Below, in pieces: positions 53,796 to 63,909 of a stretch of DNA of 64,000 bases. The notes under the pieces are model-generated. The model did not search any database, had not been told where the DNA came from, and was given only the letters and a program-made list of their open reading frames with translations. Source of the DNA: Uruburuella suis. GTDB lineage: Bacteria > Pseudomonadota > Gammaproteobacteria > Burkholderiales > Neisseriaceae. Position 1 is the stretch's first letter; every line of letters starts with the position of its first letter. Position numbers and translations under genes: made by a program. The stretch is taken from NCBI RefSeq assembly GCF_004341385.1, contig NZ_SLXE01000001.1, forward strand, positions 154,850 to 218,849, given 5' to 3'.

Positions 53796-55271
53796 ATGAT
53801 TACGCTGCAACAATTCCAACAACAAGCCGCCGCAGGCTACAACCGCATTCCGCTGGTGCAAGAGCTGCTGGCCGATCTCGACACCCCTTTATCGCTTTAT
53901 CTTAAGCTGGCCAACCGCCCCTACAGCTATTTGCTCGAATCGGTGGTGGGCGGCGAGCGTTTCGGGCGCTATTCCTTTATCGGCCTGCCCTGCACCACTT
54001 ATCTGAAATCATCGGGCAAGCAAGTGGAGGTGTATGAAAACGGCAGCATCGTGGAAACCCACCACGGCAACCCATTGCATTTTATCGAGCAATTCCACGC
54101 CCGCTTCCACACGCCCGAAATCCCCGGCCTGCCGCGCTTCACCGGCGGCCTGGTGGGCTATTTCGGCTACGAAACCATTTACCATTTCGAGCATTTCGCC
54201 CACCGTTTCCAGCAGGCGGCCAAGCCCGACAGCATCGGCACGCCCGATATTCTGCTGATGCTATCGCAAGAATTGGCCGTGGTGGACAATCTGAGCGGCA
54301 AAATCTATCTGATTGTGTATGCCGATCCGGCCGCACCCAACAGCTATCAGGCCGCGCGCGAGCGCTTGGAAACCTTGCGTACGCAATTGCGCCAAAATTG
54401 CGCCATTCCGCTCTCGCTGGGCAGCCCCGCCACCGAGCCCGAACATGAAACCGGCGAAGCCCTTTATAAAGAATATGTGCGCAAAATCCGCCAATATATT
54501 CTCGAGGGCGACTGTATGCAGGTGGTGCCCAGCCAGCGCATGAAGCTGCCTTTTTCCGACAACCCGCTCAGCCTCTACCGCGCCTTGCGCACGCTCAACC
54601 CTTCGCCCTATATGTTTTACTACGATTTCGGCGATTTTCATGTGGTGGGCGCATCGCCCGAAATTTTAGTGCGCCGCGAACGTGACAACATCATCGTGCG
54701 CCCTATCGCCGGCACCCGCCTACGCGGCCAAACCGCTGACGAAGATTTGGCGCAAGAGCAGGATTTATTGAGCGATGCCAAAGAAATCGCCGAGCATGTG
54801 ATGCTGATTGATTTGGGCCGCAACGATGTGGGGCGCGTGAGCGAAACCGGCAAGGTTAACGTTACCGAAAAAATGGTGGTCGAACGCTATTCGCATGTGA
54901 TGCATATTGTGTCCAATGTGGAAGGCCGTCTGAAACCGGGCGTGTCGAATATGGATGTGCTCGCCGCCACCTTCCCCGCCGGCACGCTTTCAGGCGCGCC
55001 CAAAGTGCGCGCGCTCGAAATCATCGAAGCGCTCGAGCCGGTGAAACGCTGCATCTACGGCGGCGCGGCCGGCTGCTGGGGCTTCAACAACGATATGGAT
55101 TTGGCCATCGCCATCCGCACCGCCGTGATTAAAAATCAAACGCTTTATGTGCAAAGCGGCGGCGGCATTGTGGCCGATTCCGATGAAGAAGCCGAATGGC
55201 AGGAAACGCAAAACAAAGCCCGTGCCGTGCTGCGCGCCGCGCAAATGGTGCAGGAAGGGCTGGATAAATAA
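53796..55271 (+). CDS. trpE: Anthranilate synthase component I
   Basis: The product has 491 residues and makes anthranilate from chorismate with TrpG. Seen: the tryptophan feedback site LLESVVGGERFGRYSF, RNDVGRVSETG, the catalytic PAGTLSGAPKVRALEII, GGAAGCWGF and QSGGGIVADSD. It stands alone, away from trpGDC, as is usual in Neisseria. A DUS lies immediately before the ATG and another (AGGCCGTCTGAA near 54925) inside the gene. No Trp-rich leader peptide is seen. Confidence 0.96.
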   Translation: MITLQQFQQQAAAGYNRIPLVQELLADLDTPLSLYLKLANRPYSYLLESVVGGERFGRYSFIGLPCTTYLKSSGKQVEVYENGSIVETHHGNPLHFIEQFHARFHTPEIPGLPRFTGGLVGYFGYETIYHFEHFAHRFQQAAKPDSIGTPDILLMLSQELAVVDNLSGKIYLIVYADPAAPNSYQAARERLETLRTQLRQNCAIPLSLGSPATEPEHETGEALYKEYVRKIRQYILEGDCMQVVPSQRMKLPFSDNPLSLYRALRTLNPSPYMFYYDFGDFHVVGASPEILVRRERDNIIVRPIAGTRLRGQTADEDLAQEQDLLSDAKEIAEHVMLIDLGRNDVGRVSETGKVNVTEKMVVERYSHVMHIVSNVEGRLKPGVSNMDVLAATFPAGTLSGAPKVRALEIIEALEPVKRCIYGGAAGCWGFNNDMDLAIAIRTAVIKNQTLYVQSGGGIVADSDEEAEWQETQNKARAVLRAAQMVQEGLDK

Positions 55272-55289
55272 AGTCTATCCAAAATTACG

Positions 55290-55317
55290 AGGCCGTCTGA
55301 ATGCTTTCAGACGGCCT
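55290..55317. terminator. DUS-pair terminator after trpE
   Basis: AGGCCGTCTGAA and complement flank TGCT, followed by seven T. Confidence 0.9.
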
Positions 55318-55508
55318 TTTTTTATCCCGCCATACCGCTTGCCGTTTTCTGCAAAACCCGCTCTGCAAAAATTGCCGACAATTAATGAAGGAAACGCTTG
55401 TTCAAATTTGAATTAAGTGGCATGATTAGCAAAATTTAACTACTTTTAACAAGTTCACAACCCGTAAAACAGCCACGAGCGGCGGGAACACATCAAAAGG
55501 AGCAATCT

Positions 55509-56867
55509 ATGAGCAGCAACCACAAAAGCAGCCATGCGCAATGGGGCTCGCGCGTCGGCTTTATTCTGGCCGCCACCGGCTCGGCCGTGGGCTTGGGCAA
55601 TATCTGGAAATTTCCCTACATGACCGGCCAGAGCGGCGGCTCGGCCTTTGTGCTCACCTATCTTTTATGCATCGCCTTTATCGGCCTGCCGATTTTGGTG
55701 GCCGAGTGGCTGATCGGCCGGCGCGGCCAGAAAAACCCGATTCATGCCATGGAAGATGTGGCGCAGCAAAACCGGCGCAGCAAAGCGTGGAAGCTGGTGG
55801 GCGTGTCGGGCGTGTTGGGCTCTTTTTTGATTTTATCGTTCTACAGCGTGATTGGCGGCTGGGCGGTGGATTATATTTTCATCACCGCTTCCGGTGCTTT
55901 TAACGGCATGGACGGCCAAGCCACAGAAAGCCTGTTTACCGGCTTTTTGGGCAACCCGAGCCAGCTTTTAACCTGGCACAGCATCTTTATGTTGCTCACC
56001 GTGGTGATTGTGGCCATGGGCGTGTCCGGCGGCCTCGAGCGCGCATCCAAACTGATGATGCCCGCTTTGGCGCTTGTGCTGCTGGTGTTGGTGGCTTATG
56101 GTGCTTTTTTCACCAATTCATTCGGTGCGGCTGCGGCTTATCTTTTCTCCCCCAATTGGAGCGCCATCAACGGCACCGTGATTTTGGCCGCCCTCGGCCA
56201 CGCCTTTTTCACACTCTCGCTGGGCATGGGCATTATGATGGCTTACGGCTCTTATTTGGGCCAAGAAGTCAACCTGATTAAAACCGCGCGCACCGTGGTG
56301 ATTCTCGACACCGTAATCGCCCTTTTTGCCGGCCTCGCCATTTTCCCGCTGGTGTTTGCCCATCATCTCGAACCTTCATCCGGCCCCGGCCTGATTTTCA
56401 TCACCCTGCCGATTGCCTTCGGCAACATGACCGGCGGCACTTTGCTGGGCGTGCTTTTCTTCATCTTGCTCACCTTTGCCGCGCTCACCTCTTCCATTTC
56501 GCTGTTGGAGCCGACTGTAGAGCTTTTGGAAGAAAAAACCCCGCTGAGCCGCAAAGCCGCCACCGCCGTGGCCGGCGGCGCCATTTGGCTGCTGGGCATC
56601 GCCTGCCTGCTCTCGTTTAACAGCTGGAGCGACGTGATGATTTTCGGCAACAATATTTTCGACGCGCTCGACAAGCTCACCAGCAAGCTGATGCTGCCGC
56701 TCACCGGTTTGGCCACCATCATCTTCGCCGGCTGGTTTATGAATCAGGAAAGCATCCGCCAAGAGCTGGGCTTGAGCGGCGCCGCCTACACCGTTTGGAA
56801 AATCGTCAGCCGCTTTATCGCCCCCATCGGCGTGATTATCGTGTTTGTCGCCAGCCTGTTGGGTTGA
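55509..56867 (+). CDS. Sodium-dependent transporter (NSS/SNF family)
   Basis: The product has 452 residues with about 11-12 membrane helices. Seen: SRVGFILAATGSAVGLGNIWKFPYM, the sodium and substrate-binding first helix of LeuT-type carriers, then FVLTYLLCIAFIGLPILVAEW. Substrate is probably an amino acid but cannot be named. AAAGGAG precedes the start. It lies 237 bases after trpE behind a terminator, in a gap (55318-55508) that holds an AT-rich promoter region. Confidence 0.92.
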   Translation: MSSNHKSSHAQWGSRVGFILAATGSAVGLGNIWKFPYMTGQSGGSAFVLTYLLCIAFIGLPILVAEWLIGRRGQKNPIHAMEDVAQQNRRSKAWKLVGVSGVLGSFLILSFYSVIGGWAVDYIFITASGAFNGMDGQATESLFTGFLGNPSQLLTWHSIFMLLTVVIVAMGVSGGLERASKLMMPALALVLLVLVAYGAFFTNSFGAAAAYLFSPNWSAINGTVILAALGHAFFTLSLGMGIMMAYGSYLGQEVNLIKTARTVVILDTVIALFAGLAIFPLVFAHHLEPSSGPGLIFITLPIAFGNMTGGTLLGVLFFILLTFAALTSSISLLEPTVELLEEKTPLSRKAATAVAGGAIWLLGIACLLSFNSWSDVMIFGNNIFDALDKLTSKLMLPLTGLATIIFAGWFMNQESIRQELGLSGAAYTVWKIVSRFIAPIGVIIVFVASLLG

Positions 56868-56893
56868 GTGTTATCGGATTGTTTGTAAAATAT

Positions 56894-56927
56894 AAAGGCC
56901 GTCTGAAAAAGCTTTCAGACGGCCTTT
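56894..56927. terminator. DUS-pair terminator after the NSS transporter gene
   Basis: AAAGGCCGTCTGAAA and complement flank AAGC, followed by TGTTG. Confidence 0.85.
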
Positions 56928-56959
56928 TGTTGCAATTGCAACGTTCAATACACATCCAT

Positions 56960-57163
56960 TTATGGTGCAGGCAATTGATACAAATATTCCCCTTTAATTT
57001 TTAAGCACTTAAAGCTTTCATTTTTAAATTCTTTAGTATATCGTGGTAATTTAATATTATTCGGGCAGAAAATTTTGGTCTCACCCAAATTCCACATCAT
57101 ATAGCCATACAGTGCATTATTATACTCACCCCATTTTTTGATTGCGTCTTCACAAATTTTTCT
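56960..57163 (-). pseudogene. In-frame open extension beyond the TAG of the unknown membrane gene
   Basis: Directly after the TAG at 57164-57166 the same frame stays open for 67 codons to a TAA at 56960-56962. It reads RKICEDAIKKWGEYNNALYG, then YMMWNLGETKIFCPNNIKLP and onward to YLYQLPAP, with protein-like composition and the same AT-rich codon use. The first ATG comes only at about codon 21. Either the gene at 57164 was cut by a nonsense change, or this is the remnant of a second gene. Not recognised as a family. Confidence 0.5.
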
Positions 57164-58273
57164 CTAATTCTCACTTTCCATCTTGCAAATAGGGTAAAAC
57201 CTTTCACGCAATTGCAGTAAATATTTTTTGCTGTCTACATTTTTCCCATCTTGCTGTTCCGGCAAAACAGTCCAATCAATAAACCGCTTATCAAGCAAAT
57301 ACAGACGGGCTTGAGAATGACTTTCTATATATCCTAGTTTATGCAATAAATTCAGATCAACTTTTGATCCCGGCATCGTCATCATTGTGAATCCTAATAT
57401 GCCCACAAAAAATATCGGAAAGCCCCAAATAATTCTAGGGTTTTCGCCTACTTCCCCTACGCCTACCAATGCAAAAGATGGAAAAATATTAACTATATAA
57501 ATTACGACTAATGTTACCCAAAACCAAATAGGGGAATCAAACCATGAACTAAACCGTATGATAGAGAACCATAGTAAGGTTGAACTAAACAAAAGCAATC
57601 GCCCATAGTTGACAGTAAATTTTAAAAATTCAAAAAATGAGAATCTAATTTTATTTTTATTAAACTTGATAATAAAACTATAAAAAATCATAGAAATAGT
57701 GATAAAACCAATTAAATATACAATAATAATCAAATATACACTAAACGGAATTGAATCGTTTTTCCATGTACTGATATCGAATTGATTTACAATAAAAATT
57801 TGAGTACTTAATAAAGCTATTAAGCCTAATATGCATAACAAATGGCCTTCCCAACTATCTTTTCTGATTTTATTCACCGAACTGGCAAAGTCATAAGGGG
57901 CATAAAATGGTATTCCAAAAATAAATATCAATAAAATCAGCAAGATGAATAAAATAGAAACTAGTGATGACGGGCTAGACATCACCTGCGCAAACAAACT
58001 CACGCTATCTATTGCATACAAATAGCTATAAACAATAATGGCACCAATCACAAAAGCCGCCAATGATGCCAACGGCAAAATTTTCGGCAACCGCTCAAGC
58101 CAAACCCAACCATCCTTGACCTTTGCCGCACGCTCCTCTTTTTTCGCAAATTCTGCCAGCCGCGGCTCCATTTCTTGCCATAGCTGGTTTTTCACATCAT
58201 TTTTAATTTTTTCTTCAAATCTGATCAGATTTTGAATATCGTTTTCCGATTTTCTCCGCTTATTCCACCACAT
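57164..58273 (-). CDS. Unknown multi-span membrane protein, AT-rich, probably acquired
   Basis: The product has 369 residues. Seen: a charged N-terminal helix (about 1-55, rich in Lys/Glu, coiled-coil-like), then about eight hydrophobic segments (for example ILPLASLAAFVIGAIIVYSY and LVSILFILLILLIFIFGIPF), and a soluble C-terminal tail of about 70 residues. GAGGAG lies six bases before the ATG. Base and codon use are strikingly AT-rich (many AAA, AAT, ATA, TTA) against GC-rich neighbours, a sign of transfer. No family recognised. The frame continues past its TAG. Confidence 0.75.
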   Translation of the reverse strand: MWWNKRRKSENDIQNLIRFEEKIKNDVKNQLWQEMEPRLAEFAKKEERAAKVKDGWVWLERLPKILPLASLAAFVIGAIIVYSYLYAIDSVSLFAQVMSSPSSLVSILFILLILLIFIFGIPFYAPYDFASSVNKIRKDSWEGHLLCILGLIALLSTQIFIVNQFDISTWKNDSIPFSVYLIIIVYLIGFITISMIFYSFIIKFNKNKIRFSFFEFLKFTVNYGRLLLFSSTLLWFSIIRFSSWFDSPIWFWVTLVVIYIVNIFPSFALVGVGEVGENPRIIWGFPIFFVGILGFTMMTMPGSKVDLNLLHKLGYIESHSQARLYLLDKRFIDWTVLPEQQDGKNVDSKKYLLQLRERFYPICKMESEN

Positions 58274-58304
58274 CGCTGGCTCCTCTTTATCTTACATTCC
58301 TATC

Positions 58305-59180
58305 TCAAATATTCACCAGCCGCGCCAGCTGCGGCCAATAAAACAAACAGGCAATGGCACACACGGCCAACACAATGCCGGCGGCGTTGATGGTGCTGAT
58401 TTTTTCTTTAAACGCCAGCGCGCCCACCAGCGTGCCCAACACAATCACGCCGATGTTCATGCCGGCAAACACCAGCGTGGGGTTGCTGCTATAAGCTTGA
58501 TGCGCGCGGATGTAAAACAAAATATTGGCAAAATTCAGGCTGCCGAGCGTCAGGCCGCCGATGATGCCGGCGGCGTTCCATTTGCTGCCTTTGTAAAACA
58601 AATAGCCAAACATCAGCAGCGCGGCAAGGCAGAAAGCCACCAGCAGATTGCCGGAAAAAGCCGTGCCGGCGGCGGCTACTTGCTTGAACAAAATATCGAT
58701 CACGCCATAGCCTGCCCACACGCCTAAAAGCAGCGCGGCATTGCCGGCAAAGCCGCCCGATTTCTTGCCGCCCTCGCCTTTCCACAGCAGGCAAAACAGC
58801 GCGCAAAAAGCCAACGCAATGCCGATTAAGCGCCCTTGCGTGAGCTTTTCGCCGAAAATGGCAAAAGAAGCGGCAATCGGCAGAAAAAGCGACAGCCGCT
58901 GCGCCGCATCGGATTTCACAATGCCCGCCCGCTCCACGGCGCGCCCCATCACCACAAACACCGCCGGCAGCAACACCCCAAGCGCGGCAAACAGCCACCA
59001 AGTGGGCAGATAGCTTTTCCAAGCGGCTAAATCGGGGCGCAAAAAATACACGCACAAAGCAATGGCCATCAGATAATTGACGGCCACCGCCTGCTCGATG
59101 TCGATTTTTTTGCTGCGGGCGATTTTCAACAACACCGACACCGCCACGCTGCATAAAATGCTGATTATCAAATAAATCAT
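58305..59180 (-). CDS. EamA-type DMT superfamily transporter
   Basis: The product has 291 residues with ten hydrophobic segments in two homologous halves, the EamA layout; the first half contains ALGVLLPAVFVVMGRAVERAG and the second GGLTLGSLNFANILFYIRAH. ATG 59180 (MIYLIISI) is chosen; a TTG nine bases upstream is possible. Substrate unknown: such carriers export amino acids, metabolites or sugars. It lies downstream of the small membrane-protein gene on the same strand. Confidence 0.85.
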   Translation of the reverse strand: MIYLIISILCSVAVSVLLKIARSKKIDIEQAVAVNYLMAIALCVYFLRPDLAAWKSYLPTWWLFAALGVLLPAVFVVMGRAVERAGIVKSDAAQRLSLFLPIAASFAIFGEKLTQGRLIGIALAFCALFCLLWKGEGGKKSGGFAGNAALLLGVWAGYGVIDILFKQVAAAGTAFSGNLLVAFCLAALLMFGYLFYKGSKWNAAGIIGGLTLGSLNFANILFYIRAHQAYSSNPTLVFAGMNIGVIVLGTLVGALAFKEKISTINAAGIVLAVCAIACLFYWPQLARLVNI

Positions 59181-59259
59181 ATTAAGCAATCATATCAAAC
59201 ACATTCTTTCAGACGGCCTGACAAAAAAGATATTAGGGTCTGAAACCTCAAACAGGCGC

Positions 59260-59622
59260 TTAAAACCAGCCCTCGGCCGACACCGGCTTGCGCTCGTAAA
59301 GCTTAATAAAGCCGGCCACCACGCGGTAAACAAACCACACGCTCACCACAATCAGAATCAGCCCGCCCACCGCCAGCGCCAGCGTAAGCCCACCGATAAA
59401 AAAGCCGATCAGGCTCACCCAAAAGGTTTTAATCAAATACTGCATATGGTTGTAAAACACCGTGCCCTGCATCTCGCCGCGCTTCACATAAGCCATAATC
59501 ACGCCCACCAGCAAGGTGATGCCGACCACCAGCGAAGCGGCGTAAAGGCCGTAAACAATCATGCTGTAGGTGCGCAGATTGTCGGGCGCGGGGGCGTTGT
59601 GTTGGATGATGTCGTTGCTCAT
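59260..59622 (-). CDS. Small membrane protein, DUF4870-like
   Basis: The product has 120 residues with three hydrophobic segments (YSMIVYGLYAASLVVGITLLVGVIMAYV; IKTFWVSLIGFFIGGLTLAL; GLILIVVSVWFVYRVVAGF). The layout recalls the DUF4870 group of small membrane proteins without known function. A strong AAAGGAGC ribosome site precedes the ATG. It starts 27 bases downstream of ybaK, probably on the same transcript. Confidence 0.82.
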   Translation of the reverse strand: MSNDIIQHNAPAPDNLRTYSMIVYGLYAASLVVGITLLVGVIMAYVKRGEMQGTVFYNHMQYLIKTFWVSLIGFFIGGLTLALAVGGLILIVVSVWFVYRVVAGFIKLYERKPVSAEGWF

Positions 59623-59649
59623 TTGCTGCTCCTTTTCCGTGTTTGATAA

Positions 59650-60135
59650 TTAATGATCCGTGGCCACATTCACGCTCACCGGATTGAGGCTTTTGAGCGC
59701 TGCGGGTGCGAGCGCCACCAAAAAGCCGCGTTTGCCGCCGTTGATATAAATGGTGTCCAAATCCCAAATGCTTTGCTCCACATACACCGGCAGTGCAGTT
59801 TTGGTGCCGAAGGGGCTGGTGCCGCCCACCAAAAAGCCGGTCCATTTATTGGCCTGCTTCGGATCGGCCGGCTCGATGTGTTTCATGCCCAGCGTTCGGG
59901 CTAAATTGCGGGTGGAAATCTGCTTATCGCCGTGCATCAGCACAATCAGCCCTTGGCGCGCTTCGTTTTGCAGCACAATGGTTTTAATCACTTCATGCTC
60001 GCCCACGCCCAAGCTGGCAGCAGAATGCGCCGTGCCGCCGTGCTCGACATAAGGATAAAGCCGCGGCGTGTAATCGATTTTGTGCGCACGCAAAAAGCGG
60101 ATGGCGGCGGTGATAGGATAATCGGGTTTGCTCAT
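59650..60135 (-). CDS. ybaK: Cys-tRNA(Pro)/Cys-tRNA(Cys) deacylase YbaK
   Basis: The product has 161 residues of the YbaK/EbsC editing family, which hydrolyses tRNA-Pro mischarged with cysteine. Seen: AAIRFLRAHKIDYTPRLYPY, the catalytic lysine region with VLQNEARQGLIVLMHGDKQI, and GGTSPFGTKTALPVYVEQ, typical of the family. Open frame extends upstream to 60252, but MSKPDYPITAAIRFL at 60135 is the family start. It is divergent from the RidA-family gene. Confidence 0.93.
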   Translation of the reverse strand: MSKPDYPITAAIRFLRAHKIDYTPRLYPYVEHGGTAHSAASLGVGEHEVIKTIVLQNEARQGLIVLMHGDKQISTRNLARTLGMKHIEPADPKQANKWTGFLVGGTSPFGTKTALPVYVEQSIWDLDTIYINGGKRGFLVALAPAALKSLNPVSVNVATDH

Positions 60136-60267
60136 ATCGGATTGGTATTTAAAAAGGCCGTCTGAAGCCGGTTGAAATAAAGTTGCCGCCAAAGCCCCGT
60201 GCGGCTTTGTGGCGATTTCGCGATATGTTACCATAAGCGCCCGCCCAAACATGATTCAGGAGCAAAC

Positions 60268-60624
60268 ATGAGCATTCAATATCACGGCCAAAACGCGCGC
60301 CTCTCCGAAGCCGTTACCGCCAACGGCCTGGTGTTTCTGGCCGGCATGGTGCCGGAAAACACCGATGCCGACGCCACCGCCCAAACCCGCGATGTGTTGG
60401 CACAAATCGATTATTGGCTGGCCCAATGCGGCTCAAGCAAACAACACATTCTCGAAGCCACCATCTACCTGCCCGATCTGGCCGATTACGATGCCATGAA
60501 TATCGCTTGGGACGAATGGGTAGCGCCCGGCCACGCGCCCGCCCGCGCCTGCGTGGAAGCGCGCTTGGCCAAACCCGAATGGAAAGTGGAAATCAAGCTC
60601 TCGGCCGTGCAGATTCAAAAATAA
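60268..60624 (+). CDS. RidA/YjgF-family enamine/imine deaminase
   Basis: The product has 118 residues. RidA proteins clear reactive 2-aminoacrylate released by PLP enzymes such as IlvA. Seen: the start of the fold (ARLSEAVTANGLVFLAGMVP), LEATIYLPDLADYDAMN and the conserved arginine in ARACVEARLA. It is of the Rid subgroup without the exact RidA motif, so the substrate is open. CAGGAG precedes the ATG at 60268; the upstream extension to 60199 is not real. Confidence 0.92.
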   Translation: MSIQYHGQNARLSEAVTANGLVFLAGMVPENTDADATAQTRDVLAQIDYWLAQCGSSKQHILEATIYLPDLADYDAMNIAWDEWVAPGHAPARACVEARLAKPEWKVEIKLSAVQIQK

Positions 60625-60637
60625 AAGCTTCATCCGC

Positions 60638-60674
60638 AGGCCGTCTGAACCCTCTTTGTGTTTTCAGACGGCCT
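60638..60674. terminator. DUS-pair terminator after the RidA-family gene
   Basis: AGGCCGTCTGAA and complement with a 13-base loop. Confidence 0.7.
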
Positions 60675-60768
60675 TTTGCCGATTTTCACGCGCACACAAG
60701 CGCCTACACAACCATTTATACGATAAGATACAGCCACACAATAACAACGCCGCTGCTCACACCCGCTT

Positions 60769-61348
60769 ATGTTCGACAACTGGAAACACAAACTGCCCAC
60801 CCGCGAAAAAATTTTCGCCTCACGCTGGTTCAAACCTTTCGCCCATTTGTTTGATAAGCCCGAATATTGGGCCTTCAAGCGCGACAAAGTGGCACTTTCC
60901 GTGGCCATCGGCCTTTTTTGCGGCATGCTGCCCGCGCCAACGCAATTTTTCTCCGCGCTGATGATGGCTTATCTTCTGCGCACACAATTGCCCATTGCCC
61001 TTTTCAGCACGCTCTACACCAACCCGCTCACACTGATTCCGCTTTATGTAGCCGCCTACAAGCTCGGCAGTCGCCTGCTCTACGGCACCGCCGCTCAGGC
61101 CGAATTGGTGATGCCCGCGCTGGGCGAGCCCGGCTTTTGGGCCGATGCCGGCCGCTGGACGCTCCAATTCGGCCAGCCGCTGGACGCTCCAATTCGGCCA
61201 GCCGCTGGCCTTCGGCATACTCATCATGGGCACTACCTTTGCCCTCGCCGGCTATGCGCTGGTGCAAATCATCTGGCGCTGGCGCATCAACCGCAAGCAA
61301 GCCCGGCGCAAACGCCGGCAGCGCCGAAAAGAAAGCCGCAACGTTTAA
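60769..61348 (+). pseudogene. DUF2062 membrane protein gene, frameshifted by a 25-bp tandem duplication
   Basis: The first part reads as a DUF2062 protein: SVAIGLFCGMLPAPTQFF and ALFSTLYTNPLTLIPLYVAA, with two or three membrane segments. At 61151-61200 a 25-bp unit is present twice, shifting the frame so that the rest reads as an implausible tail to 61455. Removing one copy restores a frame ending RRQRRKESRNV at 61348, for 184 residues with a basic cytoplasmic tail and a third membrane helix (AFGILIMGTTFALAGYALV). So the gene is broken here, perhaps reversibly. Function of the family is unknown. Confidence 0.85.
61151..61200. repeat. Perfect 25-bp tandem duplication inside the DUF2062 gene
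   Basis: Both copies begin GCCGCTGGACGCTCC and end AATTCGGCCA; a partial third start GCCGCTGG follows at 61201. Twenty-five is not a multiple of three. Confidence 0.97.
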
Positions 61349-61426
61349 CACCCAGATGCAGACAAAATGCAAACAAGCCCCATCTTCGCGCCATGCCGCC
61401 GCTGCGGTATAATGCGCAAATCCATA

Positions 61427-61500
61427 AGGTTTGTGCACACTTCATCCGCGAATAAGATTTAGAGCCGACATGGCCGCCAAATGAATGCTGAACAAGCGCT
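61427..61500. repeat. Worn short copy of the TAGGGTCTGTTCACA-family MITE
   Basis: AGGTTTGTGCACACTTCATC then CGCGAATAAGATTTAGAGC at the left and AAATGAATGCTGAACAAGCG at the right match the two ends of the copy at 13716 with several changes. Confidence 0.5.
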
Positions 61501-61505
61501 TAAAA

Positions 61506-61533
61506 AGGCCGTCTGAACATATTCAGACGGCCT
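61506..61533. terminator. DUS inverted pair before trmB
   Basis: AGGCCGTCTGAA and complement flank CATA, 40 bases before the trmB start. Confidence 0.6.
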
Positions 61534-61573
61534 GCTGATTGATTTCCTTACCGATTCTTACTATTGGGCAAAT

Positions 61574-62284
61574 ATGACCGAGCAAAATCCCTCTTCTGAA
61601 AACAGCGCTGCCGAAACCCACCCGCGCAGCATCCGCAGCTTTGTTTTGCGCCAAGGCCACATGACCGCCGCGCAGCAGCGCGCCATCGACACTTTGTGGC
61701 CGGATTTCGGCGTGGATTACCAAGCCGCGCCACTCGATTTAAACGCATGCTTCGGCCGCGACAGCGATAAAGTGCTCGAAATCGGCTTCGGCATGGGCGT
61801 GGCCACGGTGGAAATCGCCAAGCGCCTGCCCCAAAAAGATTTCCTCGCCATCGACGTGCACGGCCCGGGCGTGGGCAACCTGCTCAAGCTGATGGAAGAA
61901 GAAAATGTAAACAACATCCGCGTGATGCGCCACGATGCGGTGGAAGTGGTGGAAAACATGCTCGCCGATGGCAGCCTCGGCGGTATCCACATTTTCTTTC
62001 CCGACCCTTGGCACAAAAAACGCCACAACAAACGCCGCCTCGTGCAAGCGCCTTTTATCGCCAAGCTTTTGCCCAAATTAAAAACCGGCGGCTATATCCA
62101 CTTAGCCACCGATTGGGAAGAATACGCCGTGCAGATGCTTGACGTGTTGCGCGGCTTTGAGCAGCTACAAAACACCGCCGCTGATTACGCGCCCACACCG
62201 GCCTACCGCCCCGAAACCAAATTCGAAGCGCGCGGCAAGCGGCTGGGGCACGGCGTGTGGGATGTGGTGTTTGTGAAAAAATAA
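61574..62284 (+). CDS. trmB: tRNA (guanine-N7-)-methyltransferase
   Basis: The product has 236 residues and makes m7G46 in tRNA. Seen: RSFVLRQGHMTAAQQRAID, the SAM site LEIGFGMGVATVEIAK, the catalytic IFFPDPWHKKRHNKRRL and the late PETKFEARGKRLGHGVWD. The short, polar N-terminus is variable in the family. Monocistronic. Confidence 0.96.
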   Translation: MTEQNPSSENSAAETHPRSIRSFVLRQGHMTAAQQRAIDTLWPDFGVDYQAAPLDLNACFGRDSDKVLEIGFGMGVATVEIAKRLPQKDFLAIDVHGPGVGNLLKLMEEENVNNIRVMRHDAVEVVENMLADGSLGGIHIFFPDPWHKKRHNKRRLVQAPFIAKLLPKLKTGGYIHLATDWEEYAVQMLDVLRGFEQLQNTAADYAPTPAYRPETKFEARGKRLGHGVWDVVFVKK

Positions 62285-62311
62285 TGCCGCCACAAGCGCA
62301 AAGGCCGTCTG

Positions 62312-62503
62312 ATACCCATTCAAAAAAATAATATACAAACAGGCAGCCTGTAGGTCGGATTCTCGAATCCGACACTTGTTCGCAGAACAAGACACGCACA
62401 TCGCTTTGGCCGATGGCCAAACGTCTGATTCGAGAATCCGACCTACGCGGATGATGCTGCCGAACTGCTTTTGTTTTGTAAGGTTATTTTTTCGAATGGG
62501 TAT
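62312..62503. repeat. ATACC-family MITE, long form, intact copy
   Basis: The 192-bp element has ends ATACCCATTCAAAAAAATAA and complement TTATTTTTTCGAATGGGTAT and an interior GTAGGTCGGATTCTCGAATC inverted repeat. It is flanked by GGCCGTCTG and CAGACGGCC, so it sits inside a DUS pair. It is the empty-site partner of the split copy at 18278. Confidence 0.8.
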
Positions 62504-62538
62504 CAGACGGCCTTATCAAATCAGAAGCCACACCCAAT

Positions 62539-62568
62539 AAAAACCCGTGCCTTCAGGCACGGGTTTTT
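62539..62568. terminator. Intrinsic terminator with 13-bp arms (icd/trmB)
   Basis: AAAAACCCGTGCC and its complement flank TTCA, between convergent trmB and icd, with T runs on both strands; not DUS-based. Confidence 0.92.
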
Positions 62569-62583
62569 ATCAGCTTATGATGA

Positions 62584-63822
<1,239 letters not shown>

Positions 63823-63909
63823 GGTGTCTCCTGTTTTCGGGTCTGTTTTTCTTTGGCGGCAGGCCGCCGCGTAACCTTGGTGATTATGCTTGATTTTGAG
63901 TGTTTGCGC

